From assembly GCA_020723325.1 (NCBI GenBank), contig DYJD01000009.1, positions 162,776 to 226,775 of the forward strand: a DNA stretch of 64,000 nt, given 5' to 3'. The notes beneath the pieces were generated by a model. It worked only from the letters and a program-made list of their open reading frames with translations. It was not told where the DNA came from and searched no databases. A program made the position numbers and the translations under genes. Below are positions 63,848 to 64,000 of this stretch, in pieces (within the stretch, counting starts at the first letter, position 1; each line of letters starts with the position of its first letter). This DNA is from Desulfosudis oleivorans (GTDB taxonomy: Bacteria; Desulfobacterota; Desulfobacteria; Desulfobacterales; SURF-7).

Positions 63848-64000
63848 GGGGAATCGCATGTAAACTTGGAGCGGAATGTGCGGCCATTAATTGCCAATAT
63901 TTCACCCAGCGAATACTATTGCTCGTCAAGATAAAGCGATTCGTAAGTGTTTGGGTTTTGCCTCTGCCATCCAATCTCTCGGGGTCGGGGTCGGTATCGG
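63848..64000 (-). repeat. Dispersed promoter-proximal repeat, copy C (runs off edge)
   Basis: Minus strand reads CCGATACCGACCCCGACCCC, GATTGGATGGCAGAGGCAAA, TACGAATCGCTTTATCTTGA, GAAATATTGGCAATTAATGG and AAGTTTACATGCGATTCCCC, about 93% identical by eye to copy B. The palindrome-bearing half would lie beyond the window. 63641-63847 holds only the promoter. Confidence 0.8.

Noticed and set aside
1..64000. tRNA, rRNA, transposase, integrase or prophage genes
   Set aside because: Looked for conserved motifs and structures throughout and saw none; a covariance-model scan could still find a tRNA-like sequence.

Overview
The window looks like a chromosomal segment of a motile Gram-negative bacterium, most probably a Desulfobacterota (former Deltaproteobacteria) member. 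That placement is inference: it rests on the FlhF/FlhG-type polar flagellar set with sigma-54 promoters, an ADP-forming acyl-CoA synthetase with ATP-grasp domain first, choice-of-anchor-U secreted proteins, several lipoproteins and outer-membrane proteins, and a full 2-oxoglutarate dehydrogenase set. No rRNA, tRNA, CRISPR array, transposase or phage gene was seen.

Layout. 1-2.6 kb (minus): a partial UPF0597 protein, a site-2-type protease, cysteine synthase and a MOSC protein. 2.8-7.9 kb (plus): ADP-forming acyl-CoA synthetase, a chemoreceptor and MutY. 8.0-12.0 kb: a dispersed repeat, a perfect sigma-70 promoter, then FadL-type porin, secreted caspase-like protein and DUF4384 protein. 12.0-14.3 kb: two YbjQ-like proteins, an M48 protease and a convergent DUF3147-like membrane protein. 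14.3-36.3 kb (minus): one long transcription unit starting at a sigma-54 promoter near 36.3 kb: motA, a second MotB-like gene, motB, fliL-M-N-O-P-Q-R, flhB-A-F-G, fliA, a giant FliL-like repeat protein, two small flagellar-cluster proteins, a FliK-like protein, then a FIST protein, a hybrid histidine kinase and a lipoprotein. 36.9-42.0 kb (plus): a second, divergent sigma-54 promoter drives an LPP20/FlgP-like lipoprotein and two Ig-repeat surface proteins. 42.0-46.1 kb: dispersed repeat, tandemly duplicated periplasmic solute-binding proteins, then a decayed arsenic-type cluster with an in-frame ECF-sigma/ArsM fusion. 46.0-53.9 kb: EamA permease, lipoprotein, OmpA-family protein, RIFT-barrel lipoprotein, NUDIX hydrolase, FAD oxidoreductase. 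54.2-62.5 kb (plus): secreted choice-of-anchor-U protein, alpha/beta hydrolase, sucA-sucB-lpd. 62.5-64 kb (minus): a third solute-binding protein, a small helical protein, and a third copy of the dispersed repeat.

Most striking items. (1) The protein at 20754-23159 carries, by eye, 18 copies of the FliM N-terminal motif (consensus like SQDDIDRLL) on a predicted cytoplasmic arm joined through one membrane helix to a FliL-like periplasmic domain; since that peptide in FliM is the docking site for phosphorylated CheY, it could be a multivalent CheY-P antenna beside the motor. (2) A dispersed repeat occurs three times, each time in the same orientation and 20-25 bases upstream of a -35/-10 promoter with a 17-base spacer, and two of the copies precede related solute-binding protein genes. 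(3) An ECF sigma region 2 is fused in frame to an arsenite methyltransferase that has lost its N-terminus. (4) The motor operon has an extra MotB-like protein whose membrane helix has Ser in place of the ion-binding Asp.

Three further dispersed repeat families sit between or inside genes: an AT-rich 170-base inverted repeat (three copies), a short TAATTCC-type tandem repeat (three copies, one encoding the FliO tail) and a REP-like hairpin (three copies). All coordinates and motifs were read by eye from the sequence; family assignments come from recalled motifs, not database searches.
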